This document shows positions 1 through 6,194 of a stretch of 18,804 nt of DNA, one piece after another. The number at the start of each line of letters is the position of its first letter. The stretch's first letter is position 1. The DNA comes from an uncultured bacterium (GTDB lineage Bacteria; Edwardsbacteria; AC1; EtOH8). The stretch covers positions 1-18,804 of the forward strand of contig CALGNM010000315.1 of the NCBI GenBank assembly GCA_937958665.1. The letters run 5' to 3'. The notes below the pieces were generated by a model, which saw only the letters and a program-made list of their open reading frames with translations, ran no database searches and had not been told where the DNA came from. The position numbers and the translations under genes are program-made.

Positions 1-1979
1 ACATCTACCACGGCAACGACGGTACCCATATGCCCTGGAACGACACCGCCCAGCTGAACTACCTGTTGCCAGAGGTACGGACGGCGGTGATGGACGAGAT
101 CCTTCGGGTGGCCGGCTATTCTTCGATCATCCGTTTTGACGCCGCCATGACCCTGGCCAAAAAACATTACCAGCGGCTGTGGTTCCCCCCCCCGGGCAGC
201 GGGGGGGACATCCCCTCCCGTTCCTGGCACGGCTTAAGCCAGGAGGAATTCGAGCGGGCCTTCCCCCAGGAATTCTGGCGGGAGACAGTGGACCGGGTAG
301 CCCGGGAGGCCCCGGACACCCTGCTGCTAGCCGAGGCCTTCTGGCTGATGGAGGGCTATTTTGTCCGCAGCCTGGGCATGCACCGGGTCTACAACAGCGC
401 CTTCATGAACATGCTCCAGCGGGAGGAGAACGCCAACTACCAAAAGGTGATATCCAGCCTGCTGGAATTCGATCCCCGCATTCTTCAGCGGTTCGTCAAC
501 TTCATGAACAACCCCGACGAACAGCCGGCCGTAGCCCAGTTCGGCAAGGGCGACAAATATTTTGGGGTCTGCGTGATGATGTGCACCCTGCCCGGCCTGC
601 CAATGTTCGGCCACGGCCAGCTGGAGGGATTTGCCGAGAAGTACGGAATGGAATACCGCCGGGCCTACTGGAACGAGGCCCCCGACCGGGACTTGATGGA
701 GCGCCACCGGCGCCAGATATTCCCCCTGCTCCGGCAGCGGCGTCTGTTCAGTCAGGCCGACCACTTCGCCCTATACCAGATGCGCTACTCTCAGGGGCAT
801 CAGCAGCACGATGTCTTCGTATACTCCAACCGGGACCAAGCCCAGCAAACCTTGGTGGTCTTCAACAACCGCTACCAGCGGTCGGAGGGCTGGATAAACC
901 GGTCCTTCCCCCTCAAGGGTTCTTCCTCGGCCGAAGCGGCCGAATTCCGGCTGGCGGAGAGGCTGGACCTCCCCGACCAGGGTTGGGTGGCCTTCTCCGA
1001 CCTGCTTTCCGGGCTGGAATATCTCCGCCCGGCCCGCCAGATCTGGGACAGCGGCCTGTACGTCCAATTGGACGGATTCGAGTGCCATGTCTTCACAAAT
1101 TTCCGCCACCTGCCTGACCCCTCCGGAGAATACGCCGCCTTGGCCGCCCGGCTGCAGGGCAAGGGCGTCCCCAGTCTGGAGCATTCCCGGTGGGAGATGA
1201 GGATGGATGGCCTGCTGTCCGTCTTCAACCGGCTATTGGAGCCAGTCCGAAAGCCAGATTTGCTGGAGGACAATTCCGCCGGGAAGGCACTGCCTTTAAG
1301 CCTTAAAGAAGTTCTTCAGGATATGGCCACCCAGGCCTCCGGCCTGTTCGGGCCGCCGGCGTCCGGGATTATCGAACCGGCTGATGTCGCAGAGAGGCTG
1401 GCCTGCCGTATGAATTTGGCCGGAAAACGTCCCCGCCTTCTAGCCAATTTGCTGTCACTTTGCGGCAAACAACAGCCTGGCCCCGGCGAGCTGGCAACCC
1501 TCTACTGCCTGACGGCCATGGAAGGCATCCTGGAAATAGTCCCCCAACCCCAGGCCCGGGAGCTGCTATGGGGAAGGCTGGAGGAAGCGTTGGAAAACGG
1601 GCCGATCGGAGAAAAGGCCTATCAGACCCGCTTGCTATTGGAGGTTTTGCTTGACAGCAAGCAGGACTGGGGCGAGGTGCTTATCGACCCGAAGGAGACG
1701 GCCAAATTCCTGGAAAGGCCCCAAACCCTGCAATATCTGGGCTGTAACTGGCACCAGGATGTCTACTGGTTCAACCGGGAGGCCTTTTTGCACCTGATGC
1801 TGTGGCTGGCCCTGGCTGCCGTCCTGACTGTACCAGCGGGCCACGGTTTCGCCCCGGGACGGGTCCGGGTGAAAATTCTCCGTTCCGCCGCTTCGTTGGC
1901 CCAGCTGGGGGATCGATCCGGATTTGACTACCACCGGCTGATGGAGCTTCTTAGACAGCGGAAAATTGATGCAACTTGA
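1..1979 (+). CDS. GH13 alpha-amylase-family glycosidase, 3' part (5' end outside window)
   Basis: The frame is open from base 3, so the gene starts upstream and only the C-terminal ~658 residues are seen. GH13 enzymes cleave or transfer alpha-glucosidic bonds with an Asp nucleophile and a Glu acid/base. Numbering from the first Met (base 30): IIRFDAAM holds the region II nucleophile D37, LLLAEAFW the region III acid/base E102, and FMNNPDEQ the region IV Asp D163 (NPD instead of the usual NHD). Upstream, NDGTHMPWNDTAQLNY is typical of a large bacterial GH13 subgroup. The barrel ends near residue 240, followed by a likely beta domain and ~300 residues of Leu-rich helical sequence ending in a hydrophobic stretch near 590-610 (LHLMLWLALAAV). 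Glycogen or starch metabolism is likely; the substrate cannot be read from this part. A terminator follows immediately. Confidence 0.85.
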   Translation, partial: IYHGNDGTHMPWNDTAQLNYLLPEVRTAVMDEILRVAGYSSIIRFDAAMTLAKKHYQRLWFPPPGSGGDIPSRSWHGLSQEEFERAFPQEFWRETVDRVAREAPDTLLLAEAFWLMEGYFVRSLGMHRVYNSAFMNMLQREENANYQKVISSLLEFDPRILQRFVNFMNNPDEQPAVAQFGKGDKYFGVCVMMCTLPGLPMFGHGQLEGFAEKYGMEYRRAYWNEAPDRDLMERHRRQIFPLLRQRRLFSQADHFALYQMRYSQGHQQHDVFVYSNRDQAQQTLVVFNNRYQRSEGWINRSFPLKGSSSAEAAEFRLAERLDLPDQGWVAFSDLLSGLEYLRPARQIWDSGLYVQLDGFECHVFTNFRHLPDPSGEYAALAARLQGKGVPSLEHSRWEMRMDGLLSVFNRLLEPVRKPDLLEDNSAGKALPLSLKEVLQDMATQASGLFGPPASGIIEPADVAERLACRMNLAGKRPRLLANLLSLCGKQQPGPGELATLYCLTAMEGILEIVPQPQARELLWGRLEEALENGPIGEKAYQTRLLLEVLLDSKQDWGEVLIDPKETAKFLERPQTLQYLGCNWHQDVYWFNREAFLHLMLWLALAAVLTVPAGHGFAPGRVRVKILRSAASLAQLGDRSGFDYHRLMELLRQRKIDAT

Positions 1980-1993
1980 TTTGCTGTTCAAAC

Positions 1994-2027
1994 AAAAAGG
2001 GGGCCGCCCTATGCGGTCCCCTTTTTT
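1994..2027. terminator. Bidirectional intrinsic terminator
   Basis: The stem AAAAAGGGGGCCGC pairs with GCGGTCCCCTTTTT around the 5-base loop CCTAT, with one G-T wobble. It has a T run on the + side and an A run (T run on the other strand) on the left. It lies between the convergent GH13 gene and the 2042-2572 gene and can serve both. Confidence 0.9.
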
Positions 2028-2041
2028 ACCTTTTTGCTGGC

Positions 2042-2572
2042 TTATTTCCGTACGGCCGAAAGCCCCATGATTATCCCCAGGGCCACCGACCACAGGGCGG
2101 CCAGCCCTATCTGATAGTTCTCCGGCAGCGAGAAGGTGACCGTATGAGCGGGAATCCAGAACCACAGCAGGGTTAGCCAGGCCTTCTTCAGGCCGCTGGT
2201 GTCCCAGCGCCACATGATCAGGTTCTCCTCCAGGCGGTGGAAGAACATCATCTGGGGGCCGAACAGCAGATTGGTCAGCACCGAAACCATCAAGGCCCAG
2301 AGGACCGAGCCGTGGGGGGCTTCCGGCAACAGGCGGTGGGCGATTAGTCCGTCCACGAAGGCCTTCATGCCCACGAAGCCGTACTTGATGACCACCCCCA
2401 GCAGGGCCCAGGCCAGCACCCGGCCCGCCACCTGCCAAAAATTGCCCAGGGCCGACAGCTTCTGCCTTCTTATCATCAGGGAGATGACCTCCCCCAGGGT
2501 TCCAAGTAGGCCAAACTGCACCGCCGCTGACAGCAGCCGGTTTTGTGAGACCCATTGCAGATAACACTCCAT
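2042..2572 (-). CDS. Four-helix membrane protein, Mpv17/PMP22-like (tentative)
   Basis: A 176-aa integral membrane protein with hydrophobic segments near residues 13-35, 50-70, 88-108 and 130-172. The second half carries FGPQMMFFHRLEE (104-116), then W-F-W-I-P-A-H-T-V-T-F-S-L-P (137-150) and a C-terminal AALWSVALGIIMG (158-170). This order, GP..hf..R followed by W..vP....F..vP..y......... S, resembles the eukaryotic Mpv17/PMP22 signature, and the length equals that of typical Mpv17. The assignment is from memory of the motif and no function is inferred. It is the last gene of the IMPase operon, starting 15 bases after the VirK-like stop behind a G-rich ribosome site (GAGGGGG), and it ends at a bidirectional terminator. 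Confidence 0.75.
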   Translation of the reverse strand: MECYLQWVSQNRLLSAAVQFGLLGTLGEVISLMIRRQKLSALGNFWQVAGRVLAWALLGVVIKYGFVGMKAFVDGLIAHRLLPEAPHGSVLWALMVSVLTNLLFGPQMMFFHRLEENLIMWRWDTSGLKKAWLTLLWFWIPAHTVTFSLPENYQIGLAALWSVALGIIMGLSAVRK

Positions 2573-2587
2573 ATCAGCCCCCTCTCA

Positions 2588-3076
2588 TCAATTTGCAGCC
2601 CCGGGCCGGTAGAAGCAGACCTGGTCAGCTTCGCCGCCTTCGCCGATCCGGCCGTAGAAGGTCTCATCCATCATCGTCTTGAAATCCTTGGGCCTCAGGT
2701 AGCGGGCGGTGATCTCAACTTGGCCATCGTGAAAGGCCTTGATCTTGACGTAGTTATAGAGGTACTTGCCCTTGCGGGTGGTGATCAGCACCGTTTCCGA
2801 GAAGGTGACAAAAGCCTGGGGATTGCCGATGGAGTTGGCGGCGAAGTACTCGAATGTCCCCAAGGCCATTCCCCCCACCGCCTGAGGGGCGGGGATGGTG
2901 TCTTTCCCGGACACCAGGGTGCATCGCCCGTAATGGATCACCACTCTGACCTGCTCCCCGCTCTTAAGAGCCGCCATCAATTGGTCAAAGCTCTTGAGCT
3001 GCTCGGCCGGGGCAGCTGGGGCCACACCGGCCATTGCCCAAAGCAATCCCGTGGCCAGCAGTAAAATTCTGCTCAT
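2588..3076 (-). CDS. Secreted VirK-like family protein
   Basis: A 162-aa protein with a signal peptide (MSRILLLATGLLWAMAG, cleavage probably near APA at 22-24). The mature part opens with SFDQLMAALKSGEQVRVVIHYGRC (shown as SFDQLMAALKSG at 29-40 and VVIHYGRC at 45-52), the typical start of the VirK family (PF06903), whose function is not established. C52 and C154 are the only mature Cys residues and could form a disulfide. The start at 3076 is chosen over the longer frame because AGGAGG lies 6 bases upstream, a signal peptide follows directly, and the ATG overlaps the IMPase stop in an ATGA. It is probably a periplasmic or outer-envelope protein. Confidence 0.65.
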   Translation of the reverse strand: MSRILLLATGLLWAMAGVAPAAPAEQLKSFDQLMAALKSGEQVRVVIHYGRCTLVSGKDTIPAPQAVGGMALGTFEYFAANSIGNPQAFVTFSETVLITTRKGKYLYNYVKIKAFHDGQVEITARYLRPKDFKTMMDETFYGRIGEGGEADQVCFYRPGAAN

Positions 3077-3864
3077 TTCATGCCTCCTTTTGGCTTTGAA
3101 ATAACCTCCAGCATTTTCTTGTGCAGATGCCGGTTGGCCGCCAGACATTCCGGAAAGTAGATGCTGTGACGCCGGCCCTGGAAATCTGTGACCTTACCCC
3201 CGGCCTCGGACACCATCAGCGAGGCGGCCGCCGCATCCCAGGGCTTGAGCTTGAGCTCCCAGAACCCGTCGAACCGGCCGCAGGCCAGATAGGCCAGGTC
3301 GATGGCCGCCGAACCCGGGCGCCTCACAGCCTGGGCCCGCTTGATGAAACGGCGGAAATGGTTCAAATTGTCCTCCCGGCTGGTGTGGACGTCGTAGGGA
3401 AATCCAGTGGCTAGCAGGCTGCGGACCAGCTCCCTCTGCCCTGAGACCCTTATCCGGCGGCCATTCAGGAAGGCCCCGCCGCCCCTGGCCGCGGTGAACA
3501 TCTCCTTAAGGTTGGGGTTGTAGACCGCCCCGGCCCGCACCACCCCCTGCTCCTCAAATGCGATGGAGACGCACCACACCGGAAAACCGTGGGCGAAGTT
3601 GGTGGTGCCGTCCAGCGGATCTATGATCCAGCGGCGGGCCGAGGGGGTGCGCTGGTCTCGGCTTTCTTCGGCCATGATGTCGTCGTCGGGGAAACTTCGC
3701 CTGATGATGGATAATATCAGGGCCTCAGAGGCCCGGTCGGCCGTCGTGACCAGGTCGATGGGGCTCTTGTAGCTGACCCTCAGCTTACGCCGCGACATTC
3801 GCAGCAGCAAATCACCCGCCGTTCGGGCCGCCCCAACAGCAATCTTCAACTCTTTCTGATACAT
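3073..3864 (-). CDS. Inositol monophosphatase family protein (SuhB-like)
   Basis: A 263-aa Mg-dependent sugar/inositol phosphatase of usual family length. Metal-site motifs are complete: AEES (E66/E67), motif A DPLDGTTNFAHGFP (D82, D85), and motif B WDAAAASLMVSEAGG (W209-D210, EAGG 220-223). The substrate may be myo-inositol-1-phosphate or a related sugar phosphate. SuhB members can also act in rRNA antitermination, but this cannot be judged here. The start at 3864 is chosen because the upstream in-frame sequence has no family similarity and contains the gene's promoter. There is no Shine-Dalgarno, and the -10 box ends only 7 bases before the ATG, so the mRNA may be leaderless. First gene of a three-gene operon (ATGA overlap with the next). 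Confidence 0.93.
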   Translation of the reverse strand: MYQKELKIAVGAARTAGDLLLRMSRRKLRVSYKSPIDLVTTADRASEALILSIIRRSFPDDDIMAEESRDQRTPSARRWIIDPLDGTTNFAHGFPVWCVSIAFEEQGVVRAGAVYNPNLKEMFTAARGGGAFLNGRRIRVSGQRELVRSLLATGFPYDVHTSREDNLNHFRRFIKRAQAVRRPGSAAIDLAYLACGRFDGFWELKLKPWDAAAASLMVSEAGGKVTDFQGRRHSIYFPECLAANRHLHKKMLEVISKPKGGMK

Positions 3865-3871
3865 GAACACT

Positions 3872-3900
3872 AGTATAATCCAAATGGGCCGTGATTTCAA
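3872..3900 (-). promoter_or_regulatory. Sigma-70 type promoter of the IMPase operon
   Basis: Read on the minus strand, TTGAAA (3895-3900), a 17-base spacer, then TATACT (3872-3877). Transcription should start about 7 bases on, at or next to the A of the ATG (3864). This implies a leaderless transcript. Confidence 0.72.
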
Positions 3901-3933
3901 ACAAAATAATACCTGTGAGCCGGCATCAACCGG

Positions 3934-3962
3934 TTGACTTTGTCGGCCCCATGTCTTATCCT
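3934..3962 (+). promoter_or_regulatory. Sigma-70 type promoter of the tauE-like gene
   Basis: TTGACT (3934-3939), a 17-base spacer, and TATCCT (3957-3962). The predicted start is near 3969, after the annotated ATG at 3965 and just before the in-frame ATG at 3974. With the IMPase promoter it makes up the 100-base divergent intergenic region; no operator-like dyad stands out between the two -35 boxes. Confidence 0.55.
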
Positions 3963-3964
3963 TA

Positions 3965-4756
3965 ATGGCGATTATGATCGATCCCATCCTGAACTGGCAG
4001 ACCTTTCTGGTGGTCCTGCCGCTGGTTTTCTTCGCCGGCCTGGTGGACTCCATTGCCGGGGGCGGGGGTTTGATATCGGTCCCGGCCTACCTGGCCGCCG
4101 GACTGCCCCCCCATTTCGTGCTGGGAAACAACAAATTCTCCTCGGCCTTCGGCACTTTGGTGGCCACCCTGCGCTACCACCAGGAGAGGATGATCGACCT
4201 GCCGGTGGCTTTACTCAGCGCCGCCTTCGCCTTGGCCGGCTCCTTTCTGGGCACCCGGGCGGTGCTGCTGGTGGACCCCGGATTCCTGCGATACGTGCTG
4301 GCGGGACTGGTGCCGGCGGCCGCCATCTTCACCCTGCTCAAACGGGACCTGGGGGCCCGTAACAATTCCCATCGCAACGGCCCCCGGACCAAATATCTGC
4401 TGGCAGCCCTGGCCTCGTCCGGCATCGGTTTCTACGATGGCTTCTTCGGCCCGGGCACCGGATCGTTCCTGATACTGTTCTATACCCTGGCCCTGAGGTA
4501 CGACTTCGTAACCGCCAACGCCAACACCAAGGTGGTCAACCTGGCTTCCAACCTGGCGGCGGTGATAACCTTCATGGCCCACGGCAAGGTGCTTTACTCC
4601 TTGGGTTTTCCGGCGGCGGCCTGCGGCATCGCCGGAAACCTGTTGGGCGCCAGGCTGGTGACAACCAAGGGATCTCGGATCATCCGGCCGATATTCATCT
4701 TTGTGCTATTTCTGCTGCTGATTAAAATTGTCTGCGACCTGATGGTCGGGCCATGA
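3965..4756 (+). CDS. TauE/SafE (TSUP) family permease
   Basis: A 263-aa inner-membrane protein of the sulfite exporter TauE/SafE family (YfcA-like), with about eight hydrophobic segments and the two family repeats. The first half has FAGLVDSIAGGGGLISVPAY (family hallmark, ~22-41) and LGNNKFSSAFGT; the second half has GFYDGFFGPGTGSF and ANTKVVNLASNLAA. Members export or import sulfur oxyanions or organic anions; the substrate is not predictable here. No Shine-Dalgarno precedes either possible start: ATG 3965, or ATG 3974 (residue 4), which fits the upstream promoter better. It overlaps the following protease gene by ATGA, so the two are co-transcribed. Confidence 0.92.
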   Translation: MAIMIDPILNWQTFLVVLPLVFFAGLVDSIAGGGGLISVPAYLAAGLPPHFVLGNNKFSSAFGTLVATLRYHQERMIDLPVALLSAAFALAGSFLGTRAVLLVDPGFLRYVLAGLVPAAAIFTLLKRDLGARNNSHRNGPRTKYLLAALASSGIGFYDGFFGPGTGSFLILFYTLALRYDFVTANANTKVVNLASNLAAVITFMAHGKVLYSLGFPAAACGIAGNLLGARLVTTKGSRIIRPIFIFVLFLLLIKIVCDLMVGP

Positions 4757-5130
4757 TGGTGGAAAGCGGAGAATTCATGAGTTTGGTGGAGCAGGCCGTG
4801 GAGGGCCTGCCAAAGATTTTCAGGGACCGGCTGGAGAACATCGCCATTACGGTGGAGGACTATCCCTCCCCGGCGGTTTTGAGATCTTTGGAGGGGCCGG
4901 CCGGTAGACGCTCCCTGCTGGGCGTCTACATCGGCATACCCTACAACAGCCGGCCGGCCGGCCCCATCTCCGGCAAACTGCCCGACCGGATCGAGCTGTA
5001 CCAGCGGAACATTGAGTCCGTCTGCCGCACCCCGCAGGAGGTGGTGGAGCAGGTCAGAGAAACCATTATCCACGAGGTGGGACATTATTTCGGACTAAGC
5101 GAGGAGGACCTGGATAAGCTGGGCACCTGA
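4753..5130 (+). CDS. Metallopeptidase-like protein, DUF1025/Zincin_1 family
   Basis: A 125-aa protein of the small zincin family PF06262. The HExxH site is HEVGH (H107, E108, H111) followed by YFGLSEEDL, whose acidic residues are characteristic of the family (D119). The N-terminal pattern GEF..LVEQAVEGLP (6-20) followed by ..NIAITVEDYP also fits, which supports keeping the start at 4753 although ATG 4777 has a better ribosome site (GCGGAG). It is probably cytoplasmic, as no signal peptide is seen. Substrates are unknown. It overlaps the tauE-like stop and is followed by a strong terminator. Confidence 0.88.
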   Translation: MMVESGEFMSLVEQAVEGLPKIFRDRLENIAITVEDYPSPAVLRSLEGPAGRRSLLGVYIGIPYNSRPAGPISGKLPDRIELYQRNIESVCRTPQEVVEQVRETIIHEVGHYFGLSEEDLDKLGT

Positions 5131-5150
5131 CAGCCAACCGCCCCCCTCTA

Positions 5151-5192
5151 AAAAAAATGACATCCCCGCACCAGCGGGGCTGTCATTTTTTT
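5151..5192. terminator. Strong intrinsic terminator, near-symmetric
   Basis: AAAAAAATGACA-T-CCCCGC, loop ACCA, then GCGGGG-C-TGTCATTTTTTT. The stem is 18 bp with a single T-C mismatch, with T runs on both strands. It ends the tauE-like/protease operon and insulates the sigma locus. Confidence 0.93.
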
Positions 5193-5194
5193 GA

Positions 5195-5223
5195 TGAAAC
5201 AAACCGTCTCCCGGCCTCGTATT
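5195..5223 (+). promoter_or_regulatory. Predicted ECF-sigma promoter (TGAAAC-N17-CGTATT) of the 30-aa peptide gene
   Basis: TGAAAC at 5195-5200, a 17-base spacer, and CGTATT at 5218-5223. The Bacillus SigW/SigX/SigM class uses TGAAAC-N16-CGTA/C, so this matches both boxes with a spacer one base longer. The same GAAAC-N17-CGTA pair stands before the anti-sigma gene (6144-6169). The expected start is near 5228, giving a ~49-base leader with a Shine-Dalgarno. No convincing sigma-70 promoter was found here. Confidence 0.62.
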
Positions 5224-5276
5224 CTGCCATGAAGCCAAACCGACCAACCTGAACCAATTAAGGAGAGGAACGGGAA

Positions 5277-5369
5277 ATGAAAGGAATAGTCGACATCAAG
5301 ATGGTGGACTGGGGGGGCTTGATCCCCATCGGCACCATCCTGGCCTTGATCCTGATCTGCATCATATAG
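5277..5369 (+). CDS. 30-residue hydrophobic small membrane protein
   Basis: A 31-codon frame beginning ATG AAA GGA and ending TAG. The N-terminal third is polar (MKGIVDIKMVDWGG) and residues 15-30 are an uninterrupted hydrophobic helix rich in Ile and Leu ending at ICII-stop, so a single-span membrane peptide with no C-terminal charged tail is expected. AAGGAGAGG lies at 5260-5268, 8 bases before the ATG, and an ECF-type promoter lies upstream. Reality is supported by the ribosome site, the promoter, the hydrophobic profile and the lack of any other gene in the 420-base gap. I do not recognise the family; a stress-induced membrane peptide or a type I toxin-like peptide are both possible. Confidence 0.6.
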   Translation: MKGIVDIKMVDWGGLIPIGTILALILICII

Positions 5370-5404
5370 ACCTATGCCGGGCCAGCTCCCAAAACCCACG
5401 CCCC

Positions 5405-5457
5405 AAGGGCCGGAACACCTCCGGCCTTTCGGCATTGGCCGCGGACAGCCCGTGGCC
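5405..5457 (+). other. Two adjacent hairpins in the noncoding stretch between the 30-aa gene and the sigma gene
   Basis: Hairpin 1: AAGGGCCGG (5405-5413) pairs with CCGGCCTTT (5421-5429) around AACACCT; it has only three Ts at its foot, so it is at best a weak terminator. Hairpin 2: GGCCGCGG (5437-5444) pairs with CCGTGGCC (5450-5457) around ACAGC. Together they could end the small-peptide transcript, attenuate read-through into the sigma gene, or be part of a small RNA. Nothing else is seen between 5370 and the sigma promoter at 5517. Confidence 0.4.
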
Positions 5458-5516
5458 TGCCAGAGAGCCGATTGATGGCGCAGGAGACCTGGTCCGTTCC
5501 GTCCGCCCTTTTGGGT

Positions 5517-5546
5517 TTGACATCGGCTAATACCAGATGTTATACT
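5517..5546 (+). promoter_or_regulatory. Sigma-70 promoter of the ECF sigma gene
   Basis: TTGACA (5517-5522), an 18-base spacer, and TATACT (5541-5546). The ATG of the sigma gene lies at 5553, six bases past the -10 box, so the predicted +1 is the A of the ATG itself. The near-consensus boxes indicate constitutive housekeeping expression of a leaderless mRNA. Confidence 0.78.
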
Positions 5547-5552
5547 GCCGGC

Positions 5553-6113
5553 ATGGAAAGGGCTGAACAGGACCAGGTCCTGGTTAATAAATGCCTGGCC
5601 GGGGACAGCCGGGCCTTCAACCGGCTGATAGACCTCTACAAGCGCCAGGTGTTCTCCCTGATCCTGCGGCTGGTCGGAAACCAGGCCGATGCCGAGGACA
5701 TCGCCCAGGAGACCTTCATCAAAGCCTACCGGGGGCTGGCCGGCTATGATCCCTCTCACCCCTTGCTCACCTGGCTGTTCAGGATCGCCCACAACTCGGC
5801 CATCGACTTCCTGCGGGCCCGCAAGCCCGAAGCCCTGTCCATCAATGATGACCAAAACCCACTGGAGGTGGAGGATCCCGGCGTCAACCTGGAAGAACGA
5901 ATGGAGGCCTCATCACAACACCAGCTAATCGAAGGGGTGTTGGCCTCCCTGCCGTCCCTCTACCGCGAAATACTGGTGCTCCGTCACCAACAGGAGCTCT
6001 CCTACCAGGAGATCGCCCAATCGCTGGGCATCCCCGAGGGGACGGTTAAGGTCCGGCTGTTCCGGGCCCGGGATTTGATGAGGCAGAAGCTGTCCCGGAT
6101 GGGCTATGGGTAA
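5553..6113 (+). CDS. ECF-type RNA polymerase sigma factor (SigW/RpoE-like)
   Basis: A 186-aa sigma-70 family, ECF subgroup factor. Region 2 spans ~15-90: AFNRLIDLYKRQVF, then the highly conserved NQADAEDIAQETFIKAYRGL and TWLFRIAHNSAIDFLRARK. Region 4 spans ~130-180: LPSLYREILVLRHQQELSYQEIAQSL and the helix-turn-helix recognition IPEGTVKVRLFRARDLMRQKL. The start at 5553 gives the usual ECF length; a longer frame from TTG 5472 or ATG 5475 would place the promoter inside the coding region and adds no family sequence. The partner anti-sigma is the next gene. SigW-type -35/-10 motifs before the 30-aa gene and before the anti-sigma gene suggest the regulon it reads. No Shine-Dalgarno is present. 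Confidence 0.94.
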   Translation: MERAEQDQVLVNKCLAGDSRAFNRLIDLYKRQVFSLILRLVGNQADAEDIAQETFIKAYRGLAGYDPSHPLLTWLFRIAHNSAIDFLRARKPEALSINDDQNPLEVEDPGVNLEERMEASSQHQLIEGVLASLPSLYREILVLRHQQELSYQEIAQSLGIPEGTVKVRLFRARDLMRQKLSRMGYG

Positions 6114-6143
6114 CAGGTTGTCTGCCTTTGACTTGGCTACAAC

Positions 6144-6170
6144 GAAACATTCGCCCCGGGGTTTTCGTAA
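6144..6170 (+). promoter_or_regulatory. Predicted autoregulatory ECF-sigma promoter before the anti-sigma gene
   Basis: GAAAC (6144-6148), a 17-base spacer, and CGTAA (6166-6170), in the 81-base gap between sigma and anti-sigma genes. It matches the site before the 30-aa gene in both boxes and in spacing. The predicted start near 6177 leaves a short leader with GGAGG (6183-6187). ACGAAA (6142-6147) and TTTCGT (6163-6168) also form an inverted repeat that overlaps both boxes. Confidence 0.6.
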
Positions 6171-6194
6171 TATTGCCAGAATGGAGGTTACGCC

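Noticed and set aside
1635-2567. 310-aa minus-strand frame spanning the GH13 tail and the Mpv17-like gene
   Set aside because: It crosses a strong terminator and two genes with better support, and has no recognisable motif.
3874-3879. TATAAT on the + strand inside the IMPase promoter region, as a promoter toward the tauE-like gene
   Set aside because: No acceptable -35 box at 16-18 bases; the minus-strand TTGAAA-17-TATACT explains the AT-rich site.
3865-4053. 63-residue N-terminal extension of the IMPase
   Set aside because: It runs through the divergent promoter region and into the start of the tauE-like gene; the family begins at 3864.
5230-5253. Seven-codon ATG...TGA frame upstream of the 30-aa gene, considered as a leader peptide
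   Set aside because: No ribosome site and no attenuator-like structure tied to it; likely chance.
5472-5552. N-terminal extension of the sigma factor from TTG 5472 or ATG 5475
   Set aside because: The stretch contains TTGACA-18-TATACT, has no ribosome site and is not ECF family sequence.
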